The notes under the pieces: generated by a model
Seen by the model: only the letters and a program-made list of their open reading frames with translations
What the model was told of the DNA's origin: nothing
Databases searched by the model: none
Made by a program: the position numbers and the translations under genes
From: Litoditis marina
Taxonomy: Eukaryota; Nematoda; Chromadorea; Rhabditida; Rhabditidae
NCBI GenBank assembly: GCA_964036275.1
Contig: CAXIWQ010000005.1
Span: forward strand, 55,106-119,105
Length of the DNA: 64,000 nt
Direction of reading: 5' to 3'
Part shown: positions 48,401 through 63,700 of the stretch, piece by piece
How positions within the stretch are numbered: the stretch's first letter is position 1
Layout of the letters: each line of letters opens with the position of its first letter

Positions 48401-50704
48401 GAAAAACCTTCCGTACACTGTTACCACTTAATTGGACTATCTTTTTACTCATTGTAACAACTATTATGAAACAATTGGCCTTCGTACAATCTTCAGATTG
48501 ACCTGTGAAAACTTCGAAATCCGGCCGATTCAATATCAGCGCGGCCAAAATTCGAACTTTCTGAGTTTCGATACAGAGCTTGTATACATGAAAAACCTTT
48601 AGTACAATGTTACTACTCAGTTGGACTATTTCCCCACTTATAGTAACAACTACCATGAAACAATTGGTTTTCTTACAATCTTCAGGTTGACCGGTGAAAA
48701 CTTCGAAATCCGGCCGATTCAGTATCAGCGCGGCCAAAATTCGAACTTTCTGAGTTTCGATACAGAGCTTGTATACATGAAAAACCTTTAGTACACTGTT
48801 ACTACTCAGTTGGACTATCTCCCCACTTATAGTAACAACTACCATGAAACAATTGGTTTTCTTACAATCTTCAGATTGACCAGTGAAAACTTCGGAATCC
48901 GGCCGATTGAATATCAGCGCGGCCAAAATTCGAACTTTCTGAGTTTCGATACAGAGCTTGTATACATGAAAAACCTTTAGTACACTGTTACTACTCAGTT
49001 GGACTATTTCCCCACTTATAGTAACAACTACCATGAAACAATTGGTTTTCTTACAATCTTCAGGTTGACCGGTGAAAACTTCGAAATCCGGCCGATTCAG
49101 TATCAGCGCGGCCAAAATTCGAACTTTCTGAGTTTCGATACAGAGCTTGTATACATGAAAAACCTTCCGTACACTGTTACCACTTAATTGGACTATCTTT
49201 TTACTCATTGTAACAACTATTATGAAACAATTGGCCTTCGTACAATCTTCAGATTGACCTGTGAAAACTTCGAAATCCGGCCGATTCAATATCAGCGCGG
49301 CCAAAATTCGAACTTTCTGAGTTTCGATACAGAGCTTGTATACATGAAAAACCTTTAGTACAATGTTACTACTCAGTTGGACTATTTCCCCACTTATAGT
49401 AACAACTACCATGAAACAATTGGTTTTCTTACAATCTTCAGGTTGACCGGTGAAAACTTCGAAATCCGGCCGATTCAGTATCAGCGCGGCCAAAATTCGA
49501 ACTTTCTGAGTTTCGATACAGAGCTTGTATACATGAAAAACCTTTAGTACACTGTTACTACTCAGTTGGACTATCTCCCCACTTATAGTAACAACTACCA
49601 TGAAACAATTGGTTTTCTTACAATCTTCAGATTGACCAGTGAAAACTTCGGAATCCGGCCGATTGAATATCAGCGCGGCCAAAATTCGAACTTTCTGAGT
49701 TTCGATACAGAGCTTGTATACATGAAAGACCTTTAGTACACTGTTACTACTTAATTGGACTATTTTCCCACTTATGGTAACAACTACCATGAAACAATTG
49801 GTTTTCTTACAATCTTCAGGTTGACCGGTGAAAACTTCGAAATCCGGCCGATTCAGTATCAGCGCGGCCAAAATTCGAACTTTCTGAGTTTCGATACAGA
49901 GCTTGTATACATGAAAAACCTTTAGTACACTGTTACTACTCAGTTGGACTATCTCCCCACTTATAGTAACAACTACCATGAAACAATTGGTTTTCTTACA
50001 ATCTTCAGATTGACCAGTGAAAACTTCGGAATCCGGCCGATTGAATATCAGCGCGGCCAAAATTCGAACTTTCTGAGTTTCGATACAGAGCTTGTATACA
50101 TGAAAAACCTTTAGTACACTGTTACTACTCAGTTGGACTATTTCCCCACTTATAGTAACAACTACCATGAAACAATTGGTTTTCTTACAATCTTCAGGTT
50201 GACCGGTGAAAACTTCGAAATCCGGCCGATTCAGTATCAGCGCGGCCAAAATTCGAACTTTCTGAGTTTCGATACAGAGCTTGTATACATGAAAAACCTT
50301 TAGTACACTGTTACTACTCAGTTGGACTATCTCCCCACTTATAGTAACAACTACCATGAAACAATTGGTTTTCTTACAATCTTCAGATTGACCAGTGAAA
50401 ACTTCGGAATCCGGCCGATTGAATATCAGCGCGGCCAAAATTCGAACTTTCTGAGTTTCGATACAGAGCTTGTATACATGAAAAACCTTTAGTACACTGT
50501 TACTACTCAGTTGGACTATTTCCCCACTTATAGTAACAACTACCATGAAACAATTGGTTTTCTTACAATCTTCAGGTTGACCGGTGAAAACTTCGAAATC
50601 CGGCCGATTCAGTATCAGCGCGGCCAAAATTCGAACTTTCTGAGTTTCGATACAGAGCTTGTATACATGAAAAACCTTCCGTACACTGTTACCACTTAAT
50701 TGGA

Positions 50705-53700
50705 CTATTTTTTACTCATTGTAACAACTATTATGAAACAATTGGCCTTCGTACAATCTTCAGATTGACCTGTGAAAACTTCGAAATCCGGCCGATTCAA
50801 TATCAGCGCGGCCAAAATTCGAACTTTCTGAGTTTCGATACAGAGCTTGTATACATGAAAAACCTTTAGTACAATGTTACTACTCAGTTGGACTATTTCC
50901 CCACTTATAGTAACAACTACCATGAAACAATTGGTTTTCTTACAATCTTCAGGTTGACCGGTGAAAACTTCGAAATCCGGCCGATTCAGTATCAGCGCGG
51001 CCAAAATTCGAACTTTCTGAGTTTCGATACAGAGCTTGTATACATGAAAAACCTTTAGTACACTGTTACTACTCAGTTGGACTATCTCCCCACTTATAGT
51101 AACAACTACCATGAAACAATTGGTTTTCTTACAATCTTCAGATTGACCAGTGAAAACTTCGGAATCCGGCCGATTGAATATCAGCGCGGCCAAAATTCGA
51201 ACTTTCTGAGCTTCGATACAGAGCTTGTATACATGAAAAACCTTTAGTACACTGTTACTACTCAGTTGGACTATCTCCCCACTTATAGTAACAACTACCA
51301 TGAAACAATTGGTTTTCTTACAATCTTCAGATTGACCAGTGAAAACTTCGGAATCCGGCCGATTGAATATCAGCGCGGCCAAAATTCGAACTTTCTGAGT
51401 TTCGATACAGAGCTTGTATACATGAAAAACCTTTAGTACACTGTTACTACTTAATTGGACTATTTTCCCACTTATGGTAACAACTACCATGAAACAATTG
51501 GTTTTCTTACAATCTTCAGGTTGACCGGTGAAAACTTCGAAATCCGGCCGATTCAGTATCAGCGCGGCCAAAATTCGAACTTTCTGAGTTTCGATACAGA
51601 GCTTGTATACATGAAAAACCTTTAGTACACTGTTACTACTCAGTTGGACTATCTCCCCACTTATAGTAACAACTACCATGAAACAATTGGTTTTCTTACA
51701 ATCTTCAGATTGACCAGTGAAAACTTCGGAATCCGGCCGATTGAATATCAGCGCGGCCAAAATTCGAACTTTCTGAGTTTCGATACAGAGCTTGTATACA
51801 TGAAAAACCTTTAGTACACTGTTACTACTCAGTTGGACTATTTCCCCACTTATAGTAACAACTACCACGAAACAATTGGTTTTCTTACAATCTTCAGATT
51901 GACCAGTGAAAACTTCGGAATCCGGCCGATTCAATATCAGCGCGGCCAAAATTCGAACTTTCTGAGTTTCGATACAGAGCTTGTATACATGAAAAACCTT
52001 TAGTACACTGTTACTACTCAGTTGGACTATCTCCCCACTTATAGTAACAACTACCATGAAACAATTGGTTTTCTTACAATCTTCAGATTGACCAGTGAAA
52101 ACTTCGGAATCCGGCCGATTGAATATCAGCGCGGCCAAAATTCGAACTTTCTGAGTTTCGATACAGAGCTTGTATACATGAAAAACCTTTAGTACACTGT
52201 TACTACTCAGTTGGACTATTTCCCCACTTATAGTAACAACTACCATGAAACAATTGGTTTTCTTACAATCTTCAGGTTGACCGGTGAAAACTTCGAAATC
52301 CGGCCGATTCAGTATCAGCACGGCCAAAATTCGAACTTTCTGAGTTTCGATACAGAGCTTGTATACATGAGAAACCTTTAGTACACTGTTACTACTCAGT
52401 TGGACTATCTCCCCACTTATAGTAACAACTACCATGAAACAATTGGTTTTCTTACAATCTTCAGATTGACCAGTGAAAACTTCGGAATCCGGCCGATTGA
52501 ATATCAGCGCGGCCAAAATTCGAACTTTCTGAGTTTCGATACAGAGCTTGTATACATGAAAAACCTTTAGTACACTGTTACTACTTAATTGGACTATTTT
52601 CCCACTTATGGTAACAACTACCATGAAACAATTGGTTTTCTTACAATCTTCAGATTGACCTGTGAAAACTTCGAAATCCGGCCGATTCAGTATCAGCGCG
52701 GCCAAAATTCGAACTTTCTGAGTTTCGATACAAAGCTTGTATACATGAAAAACCTTTAGTACACTGTTACTACTCAGTTGGACTATCTCCCCACTTATAG
52801 TAACAACTACCATGAAACAATTGGTTTTCTTACAATCTTCAGATTGACCTGTGAAAACTTCGGAATCCGGCCGATTCAATATCAGCGCGGCCAAAATTCG
52901 AACTTTCTGAGTTTCGATACAGAGCTTGTATACATGAAAAACCTTCCGTACACTGTTACCACTTAATTGGACTATCGTTTTACTCATTGTAACAACTATT
53001 ATGAAACAATTGGTTTTCTTACAATCTTCAGGTTGACCGGTGAAAACTTCGAAATCCGGCCGATTCAGTATCAGCGCGGCCAAAATTCGAACTTTCTGAG
53101 TTTCGATACAGAGCTTGTATACATGAAAAACCTTTAGTACACTGTTACTACTCAGTTGGACTATCTCCCCACTTATAGTAACAACTACCATGAAACAATT
53201 GGTTTTCTTACAATCTTCAGAATGACCAGTGAAAACTTCGGAATCCGGCCGATTGAATATCAGCGCGGCCAAAATTCGAACTTTCTGAGTTTCGATACAG
53301 AGCTTGTATACATGAAAAACCTTTAGTACACTGTTACTACTTAATTGGACTATTTTCCCACTTATGGTAACAACTACCATGAAACAATTGGTTTTCTTAC
53401 AATCTTCAGATTGACCTGTGAAAACTTCGAAATCCGGCCGATTCAGTATCAGCGCGGCCAAAATTCGAACTTTCTGAGTTTCGATACAAAGCTTGTATAC
53501 ATGAAAAACCTTTAGTACACTGTTACTACTCAGTTGGACTATCTCCCCACTTATAGTAACAACTACCATGAAACAATTGGTTTTCTTACAATCTTCAGAT
53601 TGACCTGTGAAAACTTCGGAATCCGGCCGATTCAATATCAGCGCGGCCAAAATTCGAACTTTCTGAGTTTCGATACAGAGCTTGTATACATGAAAAACAT

Positions 53701-53839
53701 TCCGTACACTGTTACCACTTAATTGGACTATCTTTTTACTCATTGTAACAACTATTATGAAACAATTGGCCTTCGTACAATCTTCAGATTGACCTGTGAA
53801 AACTTCGAAATCCGGCCGATTCAATATCAGCGCGGCCAA
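50705..53839 (-). other. Longest open frame of the window (1044 codons), satellite by-product
   Basis: More than sixteen reversed monomers are open in the same frame as the forward satellite. It ends because the monomer at 50705 onward has a one-base difference in the T run before ACTCATTG. It is separated from the neighbouring 605-codon run (53827-55644) only by the 4-bp deletion at 53869. The product would be a 63-residue tandem repeat with two conserved cysteines per unit, and no known family is recognised. Its antisense strand is also open for about 62 codons per monomer, which argues against treating openness alone as evidence of coding. Confidence 0.7.
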
Positions 53840-53860
53840 AATTCGAACTTTCTGAGTTTC

Positions 53861-53878
53861 GATACAGAGTATACATGA
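53861..53878 (-). other. 4-bp deletion in a reversed monomer
   Basis: GATACAGAG is joined to TATACATG, losing CTTG. It shortens one 756-bp interval to 752 bp (53534 to 54286) and breaks the open frame between the two longest - strand runs. Confidence 0.85.
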
Positions 53879-55644
53879 AAAACCTTTAGTACAATGTTAC
53901 TACTCAGTTGGACTATTTCCCCACTTATAGTAACAACTACCATGAAACAATTGGTTTTCTTACAATCTTCAGGTTGACCGGTGAAAACTTCGAAATCCGG
54001 CCGATTCAGTATCAGCGCGGCCAAAATTCGAACTTTCTGAGTTTCGATACAGAGCTTGTATACATGAAAAACCTTTAGTACACTGTTACTACTCAGTTGG
54101 ACTATCTCCCCACTTATAGTAACAACTACCATGAAACAATTGGTTTTCTTACAATCTTCAGATTGACCTGTGAAAACTTCGAAATCCGGCCGATTCAGTA
54201 TCAGCGCGGCCAAAATTCGAACTTTCTGAGTTTCGATACAAAGCTTGTATACATGAAAAACCTTTAGTACACTGTTACTACTCAGTTGGACTATCTCCCC
54301 ACTTATAGTAACAACTACCATGAAACAATTGGTTTTCTTACAATCTTCAGATTGACCTGTGAAAACTTCGGAATCCGGCCGATTCAATATCAGCGCGGCC
54401 AAAATTCGAACTTTCTGAGTTTCGATACAGAGCTTGTATACATGAAAAACCTTCCGTACACTGTTACCACTTAATTGGACTATCTTTTTACTCATTGTAA
54501 CAACTATTATGAAACAATTGGCCTTCGTACAATCTTCAGATTGACCTGTGAAAACTTCGAAATCCGGCCGATTCAATATCAGCGCGGCCAAAATTCGAAC
54601 TTTCTGAGTTTCGATACAGAGCTTGTATACATGAAAAACCTTTAGTACAATGTTACTACTCAGTTGGACTATTTCCCCACTTATAGTAACAACTACCATG
54701 AAACAATTGGTTTTCTTACAATCTTCAGGTTGACCGGTGAAAACTTCGAAATCCGGCCGATTCAGTATCAGCGCGGCCAAAATTCGAACTTTCTGAGTTT
54801 CGATACAGAGCTTGTATACATGAAAAACCTTTAGTACACTGTTACTACTCAGTTGGACTATCTCCCCACTTATAGTAACAACTACCATGAAACAATTGGT
54901 TTTCTTACAATCTTCAGATTGACCAGTGAAAACTTCGGAATCCGGCCGATTGAATATCAGCGCGGCCAAAATTCGAACTTTCTGAGTTTCGATACAGAGC
55001 TTGTATACATGAAAAACCTTTAGTACACTGTTACTACTCAGTTGGACTATCTCCCCACTTATAGTAACAACTACCATGAAACAATTGGTTTTCTTACAAT
55101 CTTCAGATTGACCTGTGAAAACTTCGGAATCCGGCCGATTGAATATCAGCGCGGCCAAAATTCGAACTTTCTGAGTTTCGATACAGAGCTTGTATACATG
55201 AAAAACCTTCCGTACACTGTTACTACTCAGTTGGACTATCTCCCCACTTATAGTAACAACTACCATGAAACAATTGGTTTTCTTACAATCTTCAGATTGA
55301 CCAGTGAAAACTTCGGAATCCGGCCGATTGAATATCAGCGCGGCCAAAATTCGAACTTTCTGAGTTTCGATACAGAGCTTGTATACATGAAAAACCTTTA
55401 GTACACTGTTACTACTCAGTTGGACTATCTCCCCACTTATGGTAACAACTACCATGAAACAATTGGTTTTCTTACAATCTTCAGATTGACCTGTGAAAAC
55501 TTCGGAATCCGGCCGATTGAATATCAGCGCGGCCAAAATTCGAACTTTCTGAGTTTCGATACAGAGCTTGTATACATGAAAAACCTTCCGTACACTGTTA
55601 CTACTCAGTTGGACTATCTCCCCACTTATAGTAACAACTAACAT

Positions 55645-57723
55645 GAAACAATTGACCTATTTACAATCTTCAGATTATCCTGTGAAAACTTCGGAATCTG
55701 GCCGATTCAATATCAGCGCGGCCAGAATTCGAACTTTCTGAGTTTCGATACAGAGCTTGTATACATGAAAAACCTTCCGTACACTGTTACTACTCAGTTG
55801 GACTATCTCCCCACTTATAGTAACAACTAACATGAAACAATTGACCTATTTACAATTTTCAGGTTGACCGGTGAAAACTTCGAAATCCGGCCGATTCAAT
55901 ATCAGCGCGGCCAAAATTCGAACTTTCTGAGTTTCGATACAGAGGTTGTATACATGAAAAACCTTAAGTACACTGTTACTACTCAATTGGACCATTTTCC
56001 CACTTATGGTAACAACTACCATGAAACAATTGGTTTTCTTACAATCTTCAGATTGACCTGTGAAAACTTCGGAATCCGGCCGATTGAATATCAGCGCGGC
56101 CAAAATTGGAACTTTCTGAGTTTCGATACAGAGGTTGCATACATGAAAAACCTTTAGGACACTGTTACTACTCAATTGGACTATTTTCCCACTTATGGTA
56201 ACAACTACCATGAAACAATTGGTTTTCTTACAATCTTCAGATTGACCAGTGAAAACTTCGGAATCCGGCCGATTGAATATCAGCGCGGCCAAAATTCGAA
56301 CTTTCTGAGTTTCGATACAAAGCTTGTATACATGAAAAACCTTTAGTACACTGTTACTACTCAGTTGGACTATCTCCCCACTTATAGTAACAACTACCAT
56401 GAAACAATTGGTTTTCTTACAATCTTCAGATTGACCTGTGAAAACTTCGGAATCCGGCCGATTCAATATCAGCGCGGCCAAAATTCGAACTTTCTGAGTT
56501 TCGATACAGAGCTTGTATACATGAAAAACCTTCCGTACACTGTTACCACTTAATTGGACTATCTTTCCACTTATAGTAACAACTACCATAAAACAATTGG
56601 TTTTTCTACAATCTTCAGATTGACCTGTGAAAACTTCGGAATCCGGCCGATTGAATATCAGCGCGGCCAAAATTGGAACTTTCTGAGTTTCGATACAGAG
56701 CCTGTATACATGAAAAACCTTTAGTACACTGTTACTACTCAATTGGACTATTTTCCCACTTATGGTAACAACTACCATGAAACAATTGGTTTTCTTACAA
56801 TCTTCAGATTGACCTGTGAAAACTTCGGAATCCGGCCGATTGAATATCAGCGCGGCCAAAATTCGAACTTTCTGAGTTTTGATACAGAGCTTGTATACAT
56901 GAAAAACCTTCCGTACACTGTTACCACTTAATTGGACTATCTTTCCACTTATAGTAACAACTACCATAAAACAATTGGTTTTTCTACAATCTTCAGATTG
57001 ACCTGTGAAAACTTCGGAATCCGGCCGATTGAATATCAGCGCGGCCAAAATTGGAACTTTCTGAGTTTCGATACAGAGCTTGTATACATGAAAAACCTTT
57101 AGTACACTGTTACTACTCAATTGGACTATTTTCCCACTTATGGTAACAACTACCATGAAACAATTGGTTTTCTTACAATCTTCAGATTGACCTGTGAAAA
57201 CTTCGGAATCCGGCCGATTGAATATCAGCGCGGCCAAAATTCGAACTTTCTGAGTTTTGATACAGAGCTTGTATACATGAAAAACCTTCCGTACACTGTT
57301 ACCACTTAATTGGACTATCTTTTCACTTATAGTAACAACTACCATAAAACAATTGGTTTTTCTACAATCTTCAGATTGACCTGTGAAAACTTCGGAATCC
57401 GGCCGATTGAATATCAGCGCGGCCAAAATTGGAACTTTCTGAGTTTCGATACAGAGCTTGTATACATGAAAAACCTTTAGTACACTGTTACTACTCAATT
57501 GGACTATTTTCCCACTTATGGTAACAACTACCATGAAACAATTGGTTTTCTTACAATCTTCAGATTGACCTGTGAAAACTTCGGAATCCGGCCGATTGAA
57601 TATCAGCGCGGCCAAAATTCGAACTTTCTGAGTTTCGATACAGAGCTTGTATACATGAAAAACCTTTAGTACACTGTTACTACTTAATTGGGCTATCTTT
57701 CCACTTATAGTAACAACTAACAT
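55645..57723 (-). repeat. Reversed 189-bp satellite, block R3 (378-bp dimers)
   Basis: About 11 reversed monomers. A dimer alternating a monomer with AAAATTGGAAC and TTTTTCTACAATC with one carrying CCTTCCGTACACTGTTACCAC is repeated with a 378-bp period between about 56560 and 57500. The same dimer type occurs at about 46540-47400 and again at about 62020-62210, so it was dispersed along the arm. The marker CAGATTATCC at 55671-55680 reappears at 63420-63429. Confidence 0.92.
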
Positions 57724-60700
57724 GAAACAATTGACCTATTTACAATCTTCAGGTTGACCGGTGAAAACTTCGAAATCCGGCCGATTCAATATCAGCGCGG
57801 CCAAAATTCGAACTTTCTGAGTTTCGATACAGAGCTTGTATACATGAAAAACCTTTAGTACACTGTTACTACTTAATTGGACTATCTTTCCACTTATAGT
57901 AACAACTAACATGAAACAATTGACCTATTTACAATCTTCAGGTTGACCGGTGAAAACTTCGAAATCCGGCCGATTCAATATCAGCGCGGCCAAAATTCGA
58001 ACTTTCTGAGTTTCGATACAGAGGTTGTATACATGAAAAACCTTTAGGACACTGTTACTACTTAATTGGACTATTTTCCCACTTATGGTAACAACTACCA
58101 TGAAACAATTGGTTTTCTTACAATCTTCAGATTGACCTGTGAAAACTTCGAAATCCGGCCGATTGAATATCAGCGCGGCCAAAATTCGAACTTTCTGAGT
58201 TTCGATACAGAGCTTGTATACATGAAAAACCTTTAGTACACTGTTACTACTCAGTTGGACTATCTCCCCACTTATAGTAACAACTACCATGAAACAATTG
58301 GTTTTCTTACAATCTTCAGATTGACCTGTGAAAACTTCGGAATCCGGCCGATTGAATATCAGCGCGGCCAAAATTCGAACTTTCTGAGTTTCGATACAGA
58401 GCTTGTATACATGAAAAACCTTTAGTACACTGTTACTACTTAATTGGGCTATCTTTCCACTTATAGTAACAACTAACATGAAACAATTGACCTATTTACA
58501 ATCTTCAGGTTGACCGGTGAAAACTTCGAAATCCGGCCGATTCAATATCAGCGCGGCCAAAATTCGAACTTTCTGAGTTTCGATACAGAGCTTGTATACA
58601 TGAAAAACCTTTAGTACACTGTTACTACTTAATTGGACTATCTTTCCACTTATAGTAACAACTAACATGAAACAATTGACCTATTTACAATCTTCAGGTT
58701 GACCGGTGAAAACTTCGAAATCCGGCCGATTCAATATCAGCGCGGCCAAAATTCGAACTTTCTGAGTTTCGATACAGAGGTTGTATACATGAAAAACCTT
58801 TAGGACACTGTTACTACTTAATTGGACTATTTTCCCACTTATGGTAACAACTACCATGAAACAATTGGTTTTCTTACAATCTTCAGATTGACCTGTGAAA
58901 ACTTCGAAATCCGGCCGATTCAGTATCAGCGCGGCCAAAATTCGAACTTTCTGAGTTTCGATACAAAGCTTGTATACATGAAAAACCTTTAGTACACTGT
59001 TACTACTCAGTTGGACTATCTCCCCACTTATAGTAACAACTACCATGAAACAATTGGTTTTCTTACAATCTTCAGATTGACCAGTGAAAACTTCGGAATC
59101 CGGCCGATTGAATATCAGCGCGGCCAAAATTCGAACTTTCTGAGTTTCGATACAGAGCTTGTATACATGAAAAACCTTTAGTACACTGTTACTACTCAGT
59201 TGGACTATCTCCCCACTTATAGTAACAACTACCATGAAACAATTGGTTTTCTTACAATCTTCAGATTGACCTGTGAAAACTTCGGAATCCGGCCGATTCA
59301 GTATCAGCGCGGCCAAAATTCGAACTTTCTGAGTTTCGATACAAAGCTTGTATACATGAAAAACCTTTAGTACACTGTTACTACTCAGTTGGACTATCTC
59401 CCCACTTATAGTAACAACTACCATGAAACAATTGGTTTTCTTACAATCTTCAGATTGACCAGTGAAAACTTCGGAATCCGGCCGATTGAATATCAGCGCG
59501 GCCAAAATTCGAACTTTCTGAGTTTCGATACAGAGCTTGTATACATGAAAAACCTTTAGTACACTGTTACTACTTAATTGGACTATCTTTCCACTTATAG
59601 TAACAACTAACATGAAACAATTGACCTATTTACAATCTTCAGGTTGACCGGTGAAAACTTCGAAATCCGGCCGATTCAATATCAGCGCGGCCAAAATTCG
59701 AACTTTCTGAGTTTCGATACAGAGGTTGTATACATGAAAAACCTTTAGGACACTGTTACTACTTAATTGGACTATTTTCCCACTTATGGTAACAACTACC
59801 ATGAAACAATTGGTTTTCTTACAATCTTCAGATTGACCTGTGAAAACTTCGAAATCCGGCCGATTCAGTATCAGCGCGGCCAAAATTCGAACTTTCTGAG
59901 TTTCGATACAAAGCTTGTATACATGAAAAACCTTTAGTACACTGTTACTACTCAGTTGGACTATCTCCCCACTTATAGTAACAACTACCATGAAACAATT
60001 GGTTTTCTTACAATCTTCAGATTGACCAGTGAAAACTTCGGAATCCGGCCGATTGAATATCAGCGCGGCCAAAATTCGAACTTTCTGAGTTTCGATACAG
60101 AGCTTGTATACATGAAAAACCTTTAGTACACTGTTACTACTCAGTTGGACTATCTCCCCACTTATAGTAACAACTACCATGAAACAATTGGTTTTCTTAC
60201 AATCTTCAGATTGACCTGTGAAAACTTCGGAATCCGGCCGATTGAATATCAGCGCGGTCAAAATTCGAACTTTCTGAGTTTCGATACAGAGCTTGTATAC
60301 ATGAAAAACCTTTAGTACACTGTTACTACTCAGTTGGACTATCTCCCCACTTATAGTAACAACTACCATGAAACAATTGGTTTTCTTACAATCTTCAGAT
60401 TGACCTGTGAAAACTTCGGAATCCGGCCGATTGAATATCAGCGCGGCCAAAATTCGAACTTTCTGAGTTTCGATACAGAGCTTGTATACATGAAAAACCT
60501 TTAGTACACTGTTACTACTTAATTGGGCTATCTTTCCACTTATAGTAACAACTAACATGAAACAATTGACCTATTTACAATCTTCAGGTTGACCGGTGAA
60601 AACTTCGAAATCCGGCCGATTCAATATCAGCGCGGCCAAAATTCGAACTTTCTGAGTTTCGATACAGAGCTTGTATACATGAAAAACCTTTAGTACACTG

Positions 60701-63700
60701 TTACTACTTAATTGGACTATCTTTCCACTTATAGTAACAACTAACATGAAACAATTGACCTATTTACAATCTTCAGGTTGACCGGTGAAAACTTCGAAAT
60801 CCGGCCGATTCAATATCAGCGCGGCCAAAATTCGAACTTTCTGAGTTTCGATACAGAGGTTGTATACATGAAAAACCTTTAGGACACTGTTACTACTTAA
60901 TTGGACTATTTTCCCACTTATGGTAACAACTACCATGAAACAATTGGTTTTCTTACAATCTTCAGATTGACCTGTGAAAACTTCGAAATCCGGCCGATTC
61001 AGTATCAGCGCGGCCAAAATTCGAACTTTCTGAGTTTCGATACAAAGCTTGTATACATGAAAAACCTTTAGTACACTGTTACTACTCAGTTGGACTATCT
61101 CCCCACTTATAGTAACAACTACCATGAAACAATTGGTTTTCTTACAATCTTCAGATTGACCAGTGAAAACTTCGGAATCCGGCCGATTGAATATCAGCGC
61201 GGCCAAAATTCGAACTTTCTGAGTTTCGATACAGAGCTTGTATACATGAAAAACCTTTAGTACACTGTTACTACTCAGTTGGACTATCTCCCCACTTATA
61301 GTAACAACTACCATGAAACAATTGGTTTTCTTACAATCTTCAGATTGACCTGTGAAAACTTCGGAATCCGGCCGATTGAATATCAGCGCGGTCAAAATTC
61401 GAACTTTCTGAGTTTCGATACAGAGCTTGTATACATGAAAAACCTTTAGTACACTGTTACTACTTAATTGGACTATTATTCCACTTATAGTAACAACTAA
61501 CATGAAACAATTGACCTATTTACAATCTTCAGGTTGACCGGTGAAAACTTCGAAATCCGGCCGATTCAATATCAGCGCGGCCAAAATTCGAACTTTCTGA
61601 GTTTCGATACAGAGGTTGTATACATGAAAAACCTTTAGGACACTGTTACTACTTAATTGGACTATTTTCCCACTTATGGTAACAACTACCATGAAACAAT
61701 TGGTTTTCTTACAATCTTCAGATTGACCTGTGAAAACTTCGAAATCCGGCCGATTCAGTATCAGCGCGGCCAAAATTCGAACTTTCTGAGTTTCGATACA
61801 GAGCTTGTATACATGAAAAACCTTCAGTACACTGTTACTACTCAATTGGACTATCTCCCCACTTATAGTAACAACTACCATGAAACAATTGGTTTTCTTA
61901 CAATCTTCAGATTGACCTGTGAAAACTTCGGAATCCGGCCGATTCAATATCAGCGCGGCCAAAATTCGAACTTTCTGAGTTTCGATACAGAGCTTGTATA
62001 CATGAAAAACCTTCCGTACACTGTTACCACTTAATTGGACTATCTTTCCACTTATAGTAACAACTACCATAAAACAATTGGTTTTTCTACAATCTTCAGA
62101 TTGACCTGTGAAAACTTCGGAATCCGGCCGATTGAATATCAGCGCGGCCAAAATTGGAACTTTCTGAGTTTCGATACAGAGCTTGTATACATGAAAAACC
62201 TTTAGTACACTGTTACTACTCAATTGGACTATTTTCCCACTTATGGTAACAACTACCATGAAACAATTGGTTTTCTTACAATCTTCAGATTGACCTGTGA
62301 AAACTTCGGAATCCGGCCGATTGAATATCAGCGCGGCCAAAATTCGAACTTTCTGAGTTTCGATACAGAGCTTGTATACATGAAAAACCTTTAGTACACT
62401 GTTACTACTTAATTGGGCTATCTTTCCACTTATAGTAACAACTAACATGAAACAATTGACCTATTTACAATCTTCAGGTTGACCGGTGAAAACTTCGAAA
62501 TCCGGCCGATTCAATATCAGCGCGGCCAAAATTCGAACTTTCTGAGTTTCGATACAGAGCTTGTATACATGAAAAACCTTTAGTACACTGTTACTACTTA
62601 ATTGGACTATCTTTCCACTTATAGTAACAACTAACATGAAACAATTGACCTATTTACAATCTTCAGGTTGACCGGTGAAAACTTCGAAATCCGGCCGATT
62701 CAATATCAGCGCGGCCAAAATTCGAACTTTCTGAGTTTCGATACAGAGGTTGTATACATGAAAAACCTTTAGGACACTGTTACTACTTAATTGGACTATT
62801 TTCCCACTTATGGTAACAACTACCATGAAAAAATTGGTTTTCTTACAATCTTCAGATTGACCTGTGAAAACTTCGAAATCCGGCCGATTCAGTATCAGCG
62901 CGGCCAAAATTCGAACTTTTTGAGTTTCGATACAAAGCTTGTATACATGAAAAACCTTTAGTACACTGTTACTACTCAGTTGGACTATCTCCCCACTTAT
63001 AGTAACAACTACCATGAAACAATTGGTTTTCTTACAATCTTCAGATTGACCAGTGAAAACTTCGGAATCCGGCCGATTGAATATCAGCGCGGCCAAAATT
63101 CGAACTTTCTGAGTTTCGATACAGAGCTTGTATACATGAAAAACCTTTAGTACACTGTTACTACTCAGTTGGACTATCTCCCCACTTATAGTAACAACTA
63201 CCATGAAACAATTGGTTTTCTTACAATCTTCAGATTGACCTGTGAAAACTTCGGAATCCGGCCGATTGAATATCAGCGCGGTCAAAATTCGAACTTTCTG
63301 AGTTTCGATACAGAGCTTGTATACATGAAAAAGCTTCCGTACACTGTTACTACTCAGTTGGACTATCTCCCCACTTATAGTAACAACTAACATGAAACAA
63401 TTGACCTATTTACAATCTTCAGATTATCCTGTGAAAACTTCGGAATCCGGCCGATTGAATATCAGCGCGGCCAAAATTCGAACTTTCTGAGTTTCGATAC
63501 AGAGGTTGTATACATGAAAAACCTCAAGTACACTGTTACTACTCAATTGGACCATTTTCCCACTTATGGTAACAACTACCATGAAACAATTGGTTTTCTT
63601 ACAATCTTCAGATTGACCTGTGAAAACTTCGAAATCCGGCCGATTCAGTATCAGCGCGGCCAAAATTCGAACTTTCTGAGTTTCGATACAGAGCTTGTAT

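Larger units (their letters stand above)
45458..55644 (-). repeat. Reversed 189-bp satellite, block R2 (two- and four-monomer HORs)
   Basis: About 54 reversed monomers, the most homogenised part of the window. Types with GATTGACCAGTG and CTCAGTTGGACTATCTCC alternate with types having GGTTGACCGGTG and ATTTCCCC, giving 378-bp and 756-bp periods. A marker monomer with CCTTCCGTACACTGTTACCAC followed by CTTTTTACTCATTG recurs at about 48410, 49165, 50675, 52945, 53700 and 54450. TAG boundaries are rare here, so very long open runs exist on the - strand. A 4-bp deletion lies at 53869/53870 and one-base deletions near 46340 and 47943. Confidence 0.94.
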
